A stretch of DNA of 64,000 bases from DLKC01 sp002478885 (GTDB lineage: Bacteria; Bacteroidota; Bacteroidia; Chitinophagales; Chitinophagaceae): assembly GCA_046329585.1 (NCBI GenBank), contig JAXLUI010000001.1:2418001-2482000 (forward strand). The letters are read 5' to 3'. The notes under the pieces are model-generated. The model saw only the letters and a list, made by a program, of their open reading frames with translations. It was not told the origin of the DNA and did no database searches. Shown piece after piece: positions 15,637 to 25,018 of this stretch; the stretch's first letter is position 1; each line of letters starts with the position of its first letter. The position numbers and the translations under genes are program-made.

Positions 15637-15721
15637 TTCCTGTTCTCCGTGCATCTTTTTTGAAGATGATGAGCTGCGCTTCGTGGCAGCCCATCAATTT
15701 ACTGGTACAGGGTTGAAACCT

Positions 15722-16798
15722 TTAGTTCTGCAAAACTGCTGCCTGCCTGAAACCTATTACATTTGCCTGCCTTGTTTCAAAAGGCTGTTCGTGTTGGTTG
15801 GCAATTTCTGCAACAGTCATTGGTGCATTCACAATGGTATTAAATCCAAGGTGATTGCTTAAACGCTGTGCCTTGTCAATGCCCAGCTTGCCGAATTCAT
15901 ATTTAGCAATCAACCTGCCTTTTCGCATTAGCGCGGAGTCGATTAATGTGAGCGCACTGTTGAATGTGCACACCAACTGAACATTCAAAAAATCCGCGAG
16001 CAAACCGTCCGAAATGTTAAGCAGGTTACTCACCGAAGAGCTGTTATTCATTTTGCGATCCATAATGATGTTCTCCGCATCTTCAATGATCAGCACAGAA
16101 TTCGGATTGTTGATCAGCAACTGTATAAAATCAGGATCCATCAGGTTGCCGGCAACATCGGGAGAAAGAAACAATACTTTCTTTTTGATCTTTCCTATCA
16201 GATAGCGCAGATAAGTTGTTTTACCAGTTCCCGGCAAACCATGCAGCAATACAATTCCCTTGTCTTTTTCTTTTTTCAATCTCGATATTATCACTGAATC
16301 CACGTGCTTAAACTCATTCTCATAAAAAAGATCAAGATCTAGTTTGTTGCGTTTTACTTCCATCCTGCGTAACTCCAGCCCGTCATTACCTTTAACGATG
16401 AGGTTAATTTCGAGCGGGCGCCTGCGTGCTTTTTCTTTGTAGCTACCGGTAAATGCCAACAGTTCATCAACAAAGTCTTTTTGTTTGCCGTCGTGCAAAA
16501 GTTCACAATATCCTGGCCCAAATTCGACAATAGATCTTGTGTTCAAAACATAAATAACCCTGACAAACTGAACAGTTTTCTTATGCCGGTCGTACCAGTT
16601 GTAAGTCTTGGTATCGGTAACCAGGTTACTGTATTTCTCTCTGAAAGCCAGGTGTGCCTTTTCACCGTCCACATCGCAGATATTTAGCTTGTCGGGCGCT
16701 GTATTAAAGAGGCACAGGTACATCATTCTGATTGAAAGAAAGTAACTATCATACAGGCTTTCTGCCGCAGAATACTTTCCTATGTATGAATTGTTCAT
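15722..16798 (-). CDS. BCS1-like AAA+ ATPase
   Basis: A 358-aa protein using the ATG at 16798 (MNNSYIGKYSAAESLYD); an in-frame ATG at 16897 would add 33 residues. The N-terminal half (1-170) is of unknown fold. The AAA module follows: Walker A GLPGTGKTT (187-195), Walker B VLIIEDAE (235-242), an Asn/Ser sensor-1 stretch (VCTFNS) and DSALMRKGRLIAKYEF with the arginine-finger region. This order resembles BCS1-type and classical AAA ATPases that remodel proteins. Two tiny ORFs with terminator hairpins lie directly upstream on the same strand. Substrate unknown. Confidence 0.8.
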   Translation of the reverse strand: MNNSYIGKYSAAESLYDSYFLSIRMMYLCLFNTAPDKLNICDVDGEKAHLAFREKYSNLVTDTKTYNWYDRHKKTVQFVRVIYVLNTRSIVEFGPGYCELLHDGKQKDFVDELLAFTGSYKEKARRRPLEINLIVKGNDGLELRRMEVKRNKLDLDLFYENEFKHVDSVIISRLKKEKDKGIVLLHGLPGTGKTTYLRYLIGKIKKKVLFLSPDVAGNLMDPDFIQLLINNPNSVLIIEDAENIIMDRKMNNSSSVSNLLNISDGLLADFLNVQLVCTFNSALTLIDSALMRKGRLIAKYEFGKLGIDKAQRLSNHLGFNTIVNAPMTVAEIANQHEQPFETRQANVIGFRQAAVLQN

Positions 16799-16923
16799 CG
16801 TAATAAAAATTATATTTTCAAAAATCCCCGTCCAAGGAGTTGCAGCCTGAAACAGTGGAACACAATCAATTCTCAAAGACTGCGATTTCCTTTCCATCCT
16901 TCGACTTCGTTTATTTTACAAAT

Positions 16924-16953
16924 AAAAAACCCAGTCTTGTGTTGACCGGGCTT
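16924..16953 (-). terminator. intrinsic terminator after 46-aa peptide ORF
   Basis: On the minus strand AAGCCCGGTC, a 7-nt loop AACACAA and GACTGGGTT form a 10-bp stem (two G-U) followed by TTTTTTATT. It shares AGCCCGGTC with the hairpin at 12066-12094. Confidence 0.82.
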
Positions 16954-16986
16954 ATGATGCGATTGCTGCTTGCGGCAGCCAACCTG

Positions 16987-17127
16987 TCATAACCACGGTC
17001 GTGTATGTTTGAATATGTCCGGTACTGAATTGCTATAATAAAAGCCCGGCACAGCTGTTACTCCATCGCAACTCTGTGCAATAGTGCCGTTAAATTTGAA
17101 TGCGTTTATTGAAAGATTCTTTTTCAT
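16987..17127 (-). CDS. 46-aa peptide ending TRPWL
   Basis: The ATG at 17127 opens a 46-codon ORF beginning MKKNLSINAFKFNGTIAQ and ending FKHTRPWL. It parallels the 53-aa ORF at 12115-12276: both begin MKK, contain a Tyr-Ser pair about ten residues before the end, finish near RPW, and run into a hairpin with the same AGCCCGGTC arm. DNA identity around the RPW codons (ACCACGGTCG on the plus strand) is visible. It precedes the AAA ATPase. Unknown family; could be a leader or secreted peptide. Confidence 0.52.
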   Translation of the reverse strand: MKKNLSINAFKFNGTIAQSCDGVTAVPGFYYSNSVPDIFKHTRPWL

Positions 17128-17157
17128 TCCCGGAATTTATGTTGCCAATGCCGGCAA

Positions 17158-17184
17158 ACAAAAAACCCCGCTTTTTGCGGGGCA
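17158..17184 (-). terminator. intrinsic terminator after 30-aa ORF
   Basis: CCCCGC (17166-17171), TTTTT loop and GCGGGG (17177-17182). On the minus strand the stem is followed by TTTTTTG. Confidence 0.85.
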
Positions 17185-17216
17185 TCTTGTATTGTCAGTT
17201 AGTTTGAGTCTCGGCT

Positions 17217-17309
17217 TTAACTTACATCTTTACATGCCCCGGCAATGCCATAACCCTGTGAAGGGCTAAACCATCTGTTATCGTTTTTGAGATATGATTG
17301 CATGAGCAT
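17217..17309 (-). CDS. 30-aa ORF ahead of a terminator
   Basis: The minus-strand ATG at 17309 (or in-frame ATG at 17303) gives a 30-codon ORF with NRWFSPSQGYG in the middle and the end ACKDVS. It runs into the hairpin at 17158-17184 and lies 90 nt upstream of the 46-aa peptide ORF. The RWF echoes the RPWF of the 53-aa peptide. It is short enough to be chance; its placement in a repeated ORF-hairpin pattern is the only support. Confidence 0.33.
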   Translation of the reverse strand: MLMQSYLKNDNRWFSPSQGYGIAGACKDVS

Positions 17310-17440
17310 GATTTAAAAGTTTATGTTATTTTTTGCGTCACAAAATTGTAATTATTTTTTGATAGCATCCAAATTTTTGTGAAGATTTTTTAAAATTATT
17401 TTTTTGCCTCTCCAATTTTTATACTGCATTAAGTGCTACA

Positions 17441-17487
17441 ATTCAACCGGCATTGCAACAGAATAAGATTTTTTTAGCCGGTTGAAT
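17441..17487. promoter_or_regulatory. 11-bp inverted repeat upstream of susC
   Basis: ATTCAACCGGC (17441-17451) and GCCGGTTGAAT (17477-17487) are perfect reverse complements separated by 25 nt. There is a T7 run just before the second arm but none after it. It may be an operator or an RNA stem-loop. Confidence 0.5.
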
Positions 17488-17678
17488 ACATGCACGTAAA
17501 TTTTATGTTCTCCCGTTATAATTCAATGACAGTAATGGTTTCAATGCTTCAACGGGCTTGGCTATCTTTTTTGCAAAGCGCACAATGAATAACTATTTGC
17601 AGCATTGGAAAACAAATAGGTTTGTTGATGAAAATTTTGCTAATTGATTTTAAGTATAAGCTGAATAAGGTTGATGAC

Positions 17679-17698
17679 GCAGAAGAGTGCGACGCAAC
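17679..17698. repeat. single repeat arm (right orientation)
   Basis: GCAGAAGAGTGCGACGCAAC, with the outer-box-like ATGCCCGGTAC about 23 nt downstream. No left arm is recognisable. Confidence 0.75.
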
Positions 17699-17920
17699 AA
17701 AAGCCATATTCCTATTCCCATGCCCGGTACAGAAAGAAAAATCTAATGAAAAAAGGTGAGTATAGCGTTAAAAATAATTACGCTGCTCCCAGGCTTTTTA
17801 ATTCAGTTCTTATAATTCATGCTTGAGTGGTTTTGTTTCATTGTTCGGTTTTTAAGGCCGAAGTCTATGTATCACTATTCTGTTAAAAATTGTCTTTTTA
17901 ACCGGACAAAAACTACGATC

Positions 17921-20900
17921 ATGAAAAAACTACTATTGATTCTTGCGTGGTGTTTGGGTTTTATTTCTTTTGCCCAGGCACAAAGAACTGTTACCGGCAA
18001 GGTGACTGATATAAAAGACGGCGCTCCGCTTGCAGGAGCGAGTGTGAAAATTAAAGGCAGTGCGAAAGGGACTGTGACAGATGCTAACGGTGAATTCAGG
18101 ATCTCTGCAGCCGACAATGCCGTGCTCGAAATTACGAGCATCGGTTACCAGGTGTTTGAAGTGAGTGTTGGAAATCAAAGTGCGTTGAACATTAGACTTA
18201 CGCAGGGCGAAAATGTAGTGAACGAAGTTGTGGTAACAGCACTTGGCATAAGAAGAAGTAAAAACCAATTGCCCTATTCCGCGCAGCAGGTGGCAGGTAC
18301 AGATATTACAAAAACGCGGAACACCAATTTTGTAAATGCATTATCCGGGAAGGTGTCTGGACTTGAAATAAGGCAAAACAATACGCTTGGCGGATCAACC
18401 AACGTTGTGTTGCGGGGATTTAAATCCCTCACCGGAAATAACCAAGCACTATTTGTTGTTGACGGGATGCCTTTTGACAATTCCAATACCAACACAGGTA
18501 ATCAATTAACAGGTCGCGGAGGTTTTGACTATGGAAATGCTGCAGCAGATATAAATCCAGATGACATCGAATCTGTGAATGTACTGAAAGGTGCTGCTGC
18601 TACCGCTTTGTATGGATCGAGAGCGGCCAACGGTGTAATACTTATTACCACTAAGAAGGGCAAGAAGGGATTGGGGATTACAGTCAATTCCGGCGTTACC
18701 GTTGGAACAGTAGATAAAAGCACCTTTCCTACTTACCAGAAAAGTTATGGGGCAGGTTATGGATCTGCGATTGAATATGGATCACCTGATGGCAACTTCT
18801 TTTATTTTGATGTGAATGGCGATGGTCAACCGGACCTGGTTACTCCAACAACTGAGGATGCTTCGTGGGGTGCAAAATTCGACCCCAATCTCCAGGTTTA
18901 TCAATGGGATGCATTTGACGAGTTCTCTCCCTATTACCACACGGCGAGACCTTGGGTTGCTGCACAAAATGACCCATCGACGTTTCTTGAAACCGCTGTC
19001 TCTTACAACAACTCTGTGAACATACAGGGCGGTGGCGACAAAGCAACATTCAAACTTGGTTATACGAGGAATAACGATAAAGGGATTTTGCCTAATAGCC
19101 AGGTAAATAAAGACCTGGTAAATTTTGCCTCTACGTATAACATTACCGACAGGCTTTCTGCAACCGCAAGTATCAATTACTCAAAAGTAAAAGGTGTTGG
19201 CAGGTATGGTAATGGTTACGGTCCCAATAACATTATGTCGAACTTCAGGCAGTGGTGGGAAATGAATGTTGACGTTAATGAGTTAAAAGACGCCTATTTC
19301 CGAAACAGGCAAAATGTAACCTGGAACTGGTCTGACCCCAGCGATGAAGTAAACGGGCTTCGACCAATTTACTGGGATAACCCTTACTGGAGCCGTTACG
19401 AAAATTTCGAAAACGACAGAAGAGACAGGTATTACGGCCTTGTTAGCCTCAATTATAAAGTAACGGACTGGCTGAATATTTTAGGACGCATTGCACATGA
19501 TGCGTATGATGAGCAACAGGAAGAACGAGTAGCGGTAGGGAGTATTGGTCAATTTATCAATGGACAGCTAACAACCGATGCAAATGGTGAACCTTCCGGT
19601 TATTCACGATTCAATCGATCTTTTCGTGAAACGAACTACGATCTGCTGGTGAACTTTGACAAAAATCTTTCGAAGAATCTGAACCTGAAAGCGCTCGTTG
19701 GCGGAAATATAAGGCAAACAACTGTTTCATCAATACAGGCGAAAACAAATGGGGGATTAGTAATTCCAAAATTCTATGCCCTCTCCAATTCGCTTAACCC
19801 GGTAAACCCGCCTGTGGAAGCGTTGACAAAATTGGAGGTAGATGGATTATTTGCAGGCCTTACCTTATCATATAAAGACATGCTGGTGCTTGACGCAACG
19901 GGAAGAAGAGACAAATCATCTACTTTGCCTGAGGCCAATAACACTTATTATTATCCTTCTGTTTCGGGTGGCTTTATTTTCTCCAAGCTATTGCCTTCTG
20001 CTAAATGGTTAAATTATGGAAAGGTAAGAGCCAATTATGCTGAGGTAGGTAACAGTGCGCCTGCATTAAGCGTGAACGATACTTATAACCATGATAACAA
20101 TGCCGTTTCATTTGGGACTGCAACACTGTTTTCGGTTGCGGGCACAAAAAATAACAGTAACCTGAAACCGGAGCGAACAAAAAGTATAGAAGCAGGTCTT
20201 GAATTGTCCATGCTTAAAAACAGGTTTGGCGCAGATGTTACATTTTACAACACCAAATCTGTTGACCAGATATTACCAGTTGGTGTATCAACAGCTACAG
20301 GATATAATTTTGAATTTGTAAATGCAGGCGTTATCAGGAACCAGGGAGTAGAAGTTTCTTTAAACGGCACACCTGTAAAATCACGAAACTTTTCATGGAC
20401 TGTGACCTTAAACTGGTCACAAAACAGGAGTAAAGTTTTATCGCTTTATGACACTTCAAAAAACTTGTTGATCACCAACTTCCAAAGCGATGTGACGCTG
20501 AATGCTGCGATTGGCGAGCCTTACGGAACGCTTCGCGGGTCAAATTATGTTTACCAGGATGGGCAAAGACTCGTTAAGACAAATGGATTTTATCAAAAAT
20601 CGGCAACATCCAATGAAGTGATAGGCAATATAAATCCTGATTGGATCGGAAGTATCTCCAATACTTTTAAATACAAAGATCTCGCTCTTAGTTTCCTCAT
20701 TGATGTTCGTAAGGGTGGTGATGTTTTCTCGCTCGATATGTATTATGGTCTTGCCACTGGTTTGTATCCTGAAACTGCCGGCAATAATGATTTAGGTAAT
20801 CCTGTAAGAAATCCACTTGACCAGGGCGGTGGTATTGTTTTACCTGGTGTTACGGCAGATGGTAAACCAAACGACATAAGGGCTGATATCAGCAATTTTT

Positions 20901-21196
20901 ATGGCGCTTATGGATATGTAAGAAATCCATCTGCAGCATTCGTATACGATGCGAGTTATGTAAAGCTGCGGGAACTGGCACTTACTTATTCATTGCCATC
21001 ATCTTTAATGAAAAAATTAAACCCGGTAAAAAGCATAGATCTTTCGCTTGTCGGCAGAAACCTTTGGATCATTCACAAGAACCTGCCTTACGCCGATCCT
21101 GAAGAAGGAACAAGTTCAGGCAACATTCAAGGGCTTCAAACAGGCGCTTATCCATCGGTGAGATCTATTGGCTTTAATGTCAATGTTAAATTCTAA
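17921..21196 (+). CDS. SusC/RagA-family TonB-linked outer-membrane transporter
   Basis: A 1091-aa protein from the ATG at 17921 (MKKLLLILAWCLGFISFAQA signal peptide); an upstream ATG at 17819 would give an unlikely leader. After the signal comes a carboxypeptidase-regulatory-like domain (RTVTGKVTDIKDGAPLAGA...), then the TonB plug with VVTALG, a GFKSLTGNNQALFVVDGMPF segment and NVLKGAAATALYGSRAANGVI, then a large beta-barrel ending in an aromatic-terminated strand (GFNVNVKF). With the SusD-like protein directly behind it forms the classical glycan or peptide uptake pair. No hydrolase is linked, so the ligand cannot be guessed. Confidence 0.95.
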   Translation: MKKLLLILAWCLGFISFAQAQRTVTGKVTDIKDGAPLAGASVKIKGSAKGTVTDANGEFRISAADNAVLEITSIGYQVFEVSVGNQSALNIRLTQGENVVNEVVVTALGIRRSKNQLPYSAQQVAGTDITKTRNTNFVNALSGKVSGLEIRQNNTLGGSTNVVLRGFKSLTGNNQALFVVDGMPFDNSNTNTGNQLTGRGGFDYGNAAADINPDDIESVNVLKGAAATALYGSRAANGVILITTKKGKKGLGITVNSGVTVGTVDKSTFPTYQKSYGAGYGSAIEYGSPDGNFFYFDVNGDGQPDLVTPTTEDASWGAKFDPNLQVYQWDAFDEFSPYYHTARPWVAAQNDPSTFLETAVSYNNSVNIQGGGDKATFKLGYTRNNDKGILPNSQVNKDLVNFASTYNITDRLSATASINYSKVKGVGRYGNGYGPNNIMSNFRQWWEMNVDVNELKDAYFRNRQNVTWNWSDPSDEVNGLRPIYWDNPYWSRYENFENDRRDRYYGLVSLNYKVTDWLNILGRIAHDAYDEQQEERVAVGSIGQFINGQLTTDANGEPSGYSRFNRSFRETNYDLLVNFDKNLSKNLNLKALVGGNIRQTTVSSIQAKTNGGLVIPKFYALSNSLNPVNPPVEALTKLEVDGLFAGLTLSYKDMLVLDATGRRDKSSTLPEANNTYYYPSVSGGFIFSKLLPSAKWLNYGKVRANYAEVGNSAPALSVNDTYNHDNNAVSFGTATLFSVAGTKNNSNLKPERTKSIEAGLELSMLKNRFGADVTFYNTKSVDQILPVGVSTATGYNFEFVNAGVIRNQGVEVSLNGTPVKSRNFSWTVTLNWSQNRSKVLSLYDTSKNLLITNFQSDVTLNAAIGEPYGTLRGSNYVYQDGQRLVKTNGFYQKSATSNEVIGNINPDWIGSISNTFKYKDLALSFLIDVRKGGDVFSLDMYYGLATGLYPETAGNNDLGNPVRNPLDQGGGIVLPGVTADGKPNDIRADISNFYGAYGYVRNPSAAFVYDASYVKLRELALTYSLPSSLMKKLNPVKSIDLSLVGRNLWIIHKNLPYADPEEGTSSGNIQGLQTGAYPSVRSIGFNVNVKF

Positions 21197-21207
21197 AATT
21201 AATTACG

Positions 21208-22629
21208 ATGAAAAAAATAACGACAGTAGCTGCGACGCTTTTTATGCTGGTGGCTTGCAACAAGGATTTGTCGAAACTGAATGTTGATACAAAGAACCCA
21301 TCCAGCGTTCCTTCTTATACGCTTTTTTCAAACGCTCAGAAAAATTTTGCGAACATCGTTGCTGATGTAAACCCGAACAATAACATTTTCAGGCTTATTA
21401 CGCAACAATGGACACAAACTACTTATACAGACGAAAGCAATTATGATCTTAATACAAGAGCGATTCCCGATACATGGTGGGCCATATTTTACCGCGATTG
21501 CCTACGCGATTGGGAAGAAGCAAAAAAGCTTATTCCCACAGATGTTCTTGATGAAGGGCAGCAAAAAAATGAGTTGGCCATAACAGATATTATGGAAGTG
21601 CATGCCTTCTACATCCTGGTGAATACGTTTGGAGATATTCCTTATACAAAGGCGCTTGACCCAACTATTCTGTTTCCTCCATACGATGACGCAAAAACTA
21701 TTTATTACGATCTGCTCACCAGGCTCGATAACGATATGGCAAACCTTGATGAGTCAGCCGCCAGTTTTAACGGTGCAGATCTTATTTACGCAGGCGATGT
21801 AAGCAAATGGAAAAAATATGCCAACTCGCTTAAGCTTGTAATGGGCATGCAGCTGTCTGACAGCGATCCTGAAAAAGCAAAATCGGTTGTCGAATCAGCG
21901 GCACCGGGCGTATTCAGCTCAAACGATGATAATGCAATCTTTCATTTTCTTGCTGCTCCGCCAAATACAAATCCTGTTTGGGTAAATCTCATACAGAGTG
22001 GAAGGAACGATTTCGTTCCCGCAAGTACTATCGTCAATCTGTTACAGCAATTGAACGATCCAAGACTTCCACTGTATTTTACAACCGACCCAGACGGAGG
22101 TTATAGTGGTGGCGAACCTGGCTCAGGAAATACGTTTGCTAATTTTTCACATGTTGCGGATGCTCAAACAGCACCTGACGCGCCCTATACGCTGCTCGAC
22201 TATGCATTCATTCAACTAACACTTGCTGAAGCTGTGGAAAGAGGCATGAGTGTTGGCGGCACTGCAGAATCGCACTACAATGCAGGTGTTACTGCTTCCG
22301 TTGAGGTATGGGGTGGAACGGAGGCTGATGCAACAACTTATATTGCGCAACCATCTGTTGCCTATTCAACAGCTGAGGGCGATTATAAAGAAAAAATAGC
22401 AAGACAGGAATACATTGCGCTTTATTCAAGAGGTTTTGATTCTTGGACCACAATTCGCCGACTCGATTATCCAGAACTGCCGGAACCAGTAAATGCGCAA
22501 AGTGCCTTTCCCGTAAGATTTACATATCCAATTCTTGAACAAAATATCAATACATCGAACTATAACACTGCATCGGCCGCTATTGGTGGAGATGTCGTTA
22601 CCACAAGACTTTTCTGGGATACCCATTAG
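21208..22629 (+). CDS. SusD/RagB-family outer-membrane lipoprotein
   Basis: A 473-aa lipoprotein (signal TTVAATLFMLVAC, lipid Cys17) of the SusD_2-type group. TPR-like helices include the segment around TWWAIFYRDCLRDWEEAKKL, and the C-terminal half contains EKIARQEYIALYSRGFDSWTTIRR, a family signature. SusD proteins lid the SusC barrel and bind the substrate. The start is 11 bp after susC, so the two are co-transcribed. A strong terminator follows at 22661. Confidence 0.93.
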   Translation: MKKITTVAATLFMLVACNKDLSKLNVDTKNPSSVPSYTLFSNAQKNFANIVADVNPNNNIFRLITQQWTQTTYTDESNYDLNTRAIPDTWWAIFYRDCLRDWEEAKKLIPTDVLDEGQQKNELAITDIMEVHAFYILVNTFGDIPYTKALDPTILFPPYDDAKTIYYDLLTRLDNDMANLDESAASFNGADLIYAGDVSKWKKYANSLKLVMGMQLSDSDPEKAKSVVESAAPGVFSSNDDNAIFHFLAAPPNTNPVWVNLIQSGRNDFVPASTIVNLLQQLNDPRLPLYFTTDPDGGYSGGEPGSGNTFANFSHVADAQTAPDAPYTLLDYAFIQLTLAEAVERGMSVGGTAESHYNAGVTASVEVWGGTEADATTYIAQPSVAYSTAEGDYKEKIARQEYIALYSRGFDSWTTIRRLDYPELPEPVNAQSAFPVRFTYPILEQNINTSNYNTASAAIGGDVVTTRLFWDTH

Positions 22630-22660
22630 TATAGATAGTCATCACAAGCAGAGAAGTAAA

Positions 22661-22692
22661 AGGGCTGTACAATTGTGCAGCCCTAGTTTTTT
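22661..22692 (+). terminator. intrinsic terminator after susD
   Basis: The stem GGGCTG...CAGCCC is extended inward by ACAATTGT, giving a near-perfect palindrome, and is followed by TAGTTTTTTA. Confidence 0.9.
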
Positions 22693-22730
22693 ATCCTTTT
22701 TTACCCGGCAATGTGCCGTTGTGAAGCTTC

Positions 22731-22884
22731 GTTGCGTCGCACTCTTGTACTGCACCGTCATGTGCAACATTCGTAGATTGAACTATGCGACGGATTTAAC
22801 TTGGAATATCGTTGCGGCAATCGCTAAATAATGGTATTCTTTCCGCGATGAGCTGACTGTTTCCGTACAAGTGTGCGACGCAAC
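22731..22884. repeat. paired intergenic repeat element (convergent site)
   Basis: Left arm 22731-22750 is perfect consensus. Right arm 22865-22884 is GTACAAGTGTGCGACGCAAC. They are separated by 114 nt. Outer boxes TTACCCGGCA (22701-22710) and GCAGCCGGGCC (22904-22914) lie 21 nt outside each arm. It sits between the convergent susD and ECF sigma genes. Confidence 0.9.
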
Positions 22885-22931
22885 AGTTGACGCCATTTCT
22901 ACTGCAGCCGGGCCAAAAAAATTCAGGTCGA

Positions 22932-23579
22932 TCAGGCACTTAACCCGAATTGCATTTTTGGTAAAAGATTCACCACCTTGCTCGTTGTCTTTACTTTGTC
23001 CTGCATTTCGGCCTTCAGTAACTGCAATAATGTTTCGGGATGGTTGTATTTTGATGCTTTAAAGAATGCATCTATAAATTTCGCCGCCTGTCCCCTTTCA
23101 TTATAGCGAAGATTTTTGTTGCGCTCCATTTTGTCTTTAGCACGGCGCATAAGCTGCCTGCAATTCTCGTAAGTTATCCCAAAGATTCCCTGCAATTTTT
23201 CGTAATCAAAATCAAAGGCTTTTTTCAAGAGAAATACAGCTCGCTCGGCCGGGGAAAGCAGTATATACATTTTGGCAAGCTGTTGGGTTACCTCTGTACT
23301 GCGCTCAATATGGCTACCGATTTCGGCAGTGATTTCCTGGTTTTGCAAAGCATATTGAATGTAATTGCGGGTTTGCTTTTGCCTGCGGATTTTATCGATA
23401 TACAAATGGTAAATAGTGCGTGCAATGTATGCTTTGGGGTTGCTGATATTGTTGTGACGCAACTGAACATATGCGGCAAGTGCCTCTTCAACAAGTTCTT
23501 CGCTCTCGTGATAGTTACCGGTGTACTTTGATGCAAGGGAAAACCAAAGCGGGTAATATTGATCGATGATACTTTTCAT
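22932..23579 (-). CDS. ECF-type RNA polymerase sigma factor
   Basis: A 215-aa protein from the ATG at 23579 (MKSIIDQYYPLWFSLASKYTG); an ATG at 23648 would add 23 residues. Region 2 is visible as HESEELVEEALAAYVQLR...ISNPKAYIARTIYHLYIDKIRRQK, and region 4 as LLSPAERAVFLLKKAFDFDYEKLQGIFGITYENCRQLMRRAKDKM. About 50 extra residues follow region 4 (RGQAAKFIDAFFKASKYNHPETLLQLL), reminiscent of the SigJ-like ECF group tail. No anti-sigma (FecR) gene is adjacent. It is convergent with susD, so a link to the Sus pair is only positional. Confidence 0.85.
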   Translation of the reverse strand: MKSIIDQYYPLWFSLASKYTGNYHESEELVEEALAAYVQLRHNNISNPKAYIARTIYHLYIDKIRRQKQTRNYIQYALQNQEITAEIGSHIERSTEVTQQLAKMYILLSPAERAVFLLKKAFDFDYEKLQGIFGITYENCRQLMRRAKDKMERNKNLRYNERGQAAKFIDAFFKASKYNHPETLLQLLKAEMQDKVKTTSKVVNLLPKMQFGLSA

Positions 23580-23965
23580 GTTTCGCGTATTAAATGGCTT
23601 TAATCCTACAAAGCTGTTCCATAGCTTGTTTGCAGCAAACATGTTCACGAATGAATTGCGAAAACAGGTGCATGGATTTTCTCAAACGAAGAATGAAAAA
23701 TTTGAACACACTGCAGTATTGAACAAGGCCAAAAAAATGCACGGCAAAAAGGACCGGTCAAACGCTTTACAATTCATGCGGTGTTTTCATCAATTCATAC
23801 CAAAAAGCAGCTATATAATGTTGTCAGGCCGACTAACAAGATAAAAAAGGCAGTAATTTGTAAGTCACGTGGTTGTACCTGGCGTTATAAACACCGTATG
23901 TTTTGCTTTAAGGATAATTTGTTGCAATGGGCTTTTCGTTTTTTAACAGTATTAACCGCTTAATT
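23580..23965. other. intergenic region between divergent sigma factor and kinase genes
   Basis: These 386 nt must hold the promoters of both divergent units. I see no clear TTG/TAnnTTTG pair, repeat arm, hairpin or ORF worth reporting. Confidence 0.4.
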
Positions 23966-25018
23966 ATGCAATTGCCGCAGTATACAAAGAATGATAGGCA
24001 AATTTACTTTACGAGTATGCCTGTTGTGGTATTGCTTATAAACTTTATGCTCTTTCAAACCAGGTATTTTACCGAGTTAAAAGTTTTTGTATTCTCTGGC
24101 CTGATCATTTGGACCGTCATGAGCATCATATGGATTGGCTTTACCTGGCTTGCCGTAACGATAAGGAACAGGTTGCCTGCGGATAAAGATCTTATGAAAC
24201 GTATTGGTTTAACAATACTTATTATCGCCATCATCCAGGCCCTTGTGATAACGCTTTTCTTTAAAGGGTATGACTATTTTGACATCCTCGATTACCAATT
24301 AAACGAGAACGCATACTATTGGTCATTGCTCATTGCTTTTATACTCAACATCATTGTAATCTTTGCCCATGAAGGCTTCGAGAGTTTTGAAAAATGGAAG
24401 GTGACATTGACGGAAACAGAGCAACTTAAGAAAATTTATACGCAAAGCCAGTTATTAAGTTTGAAAAGCCAGGTTAACCCGCATTTTCTTTTTAACTGCC
24501 TTAATACGCTATCGAGCCTGATAACAGAGGATGAAGAAAAGGCAGAAAAGTTCTTAAACGAGCTAACCCGTATTTACCGGTACCTGCTGCGCGGCAACGA
24601 AGAACAATTTGTAAAGCTTGAAACAGAACTGCAATTCATTAATTCATATTACTACCTGATAAAGGCTCGCTACGGCGAATCTATTCAAATGACACTTGAT
24701 GTGGAGGAGCGGTATAAAGACAAACTGGTAACTCCTCTTTTATTGCAAACCCTTTTCGAATACAGCTTTAATACTAATATGATTGCGAAAGACAAACCTT
24801 TAAAATTTCACATTACAACAGACAGTTCGGGGCGATTGTTATTCAGCAACAATATTCAGCCAAAGCAAAATGCCGAAACTGTAAGTACTGCCGGCATTAC
24901 AAACCTTTCAGACAAATACAGGCTGTTAACTGGCGAAGAAATAAATGTTGTTAACGACTTTAATGTAAGCAGCGTAAAAGTTCCATTACTTGATGAAAAG
25001 AAGATAAATATCGTATGA
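23966..25018 (+). CDS. LytS-type sensor kinase paralogue with degenerate ATP site
   Basis: A 350-aa protein from the ATG at 23966 (MQLPQYTKNDRQIYFTS). Four predicted membrane helices occupy 15-140, then a linker and the His_kinase segment LLSLKSQVNPHFLFNCLNTLSS with H173 intact. The N-box, which aligns residue for residue with VENAVKH (264-270) of the next gene, reads FEYSFNT, so the ATP/Mg-binding Asn and following motif are lost; the glycine-rich GLxN motif is also weak (AGITNLSDKY). It could still accept phosphate or dimerise with its active neighbour. It overlaps the next gene by 4 nt (ATGA), indicating coupled translation. Confidence 0.88.
   Translation: MQLPQYTKNDRQIYFTSMPVVVLLINFMLFQTRYFTELKVFVFSGLIIWTVMSIIWIGFTWLAVTIRNRLPADKDLMKRIGLTILIIAIIQALVITLFFKGYDYFDILDYQLNENAYYWSLLIAFILNIIVIFAHEGFESFEKWKVTLTETEQLKKIYTQSQLLSLKSQVNPHFLFNCLNTLSSLITEDEEKAEKFLNELTRIYRYLLRGNEEQFVKLETELQFINSYYYLIKARYGESIQMTLDVEERYKDKLVTPLLLQTLFEYSFNTNMIAKDKPLKFHITTDSSGRLLFSNNIQPKQNAETVSTAGITNLSDKYRLLTGEEINVVNDFNVSSVKVPLLDEKKINIV

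Larger units (their letters stand above)
17310..17920. other. AT-rich intergenic region upstream of susC
   Basis: These 611 nt separate the divergent small-peptide and susC genes. They hold an 11-bp inverted repeat (17441-17487) and a repeat arm (17679-17698), listed separately. No other ORF or RNA is recognisable. The susC promoter should lie in the last 200 nt, but I could not pick a convincing -33/-7 pair. Confidence 0.5.
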
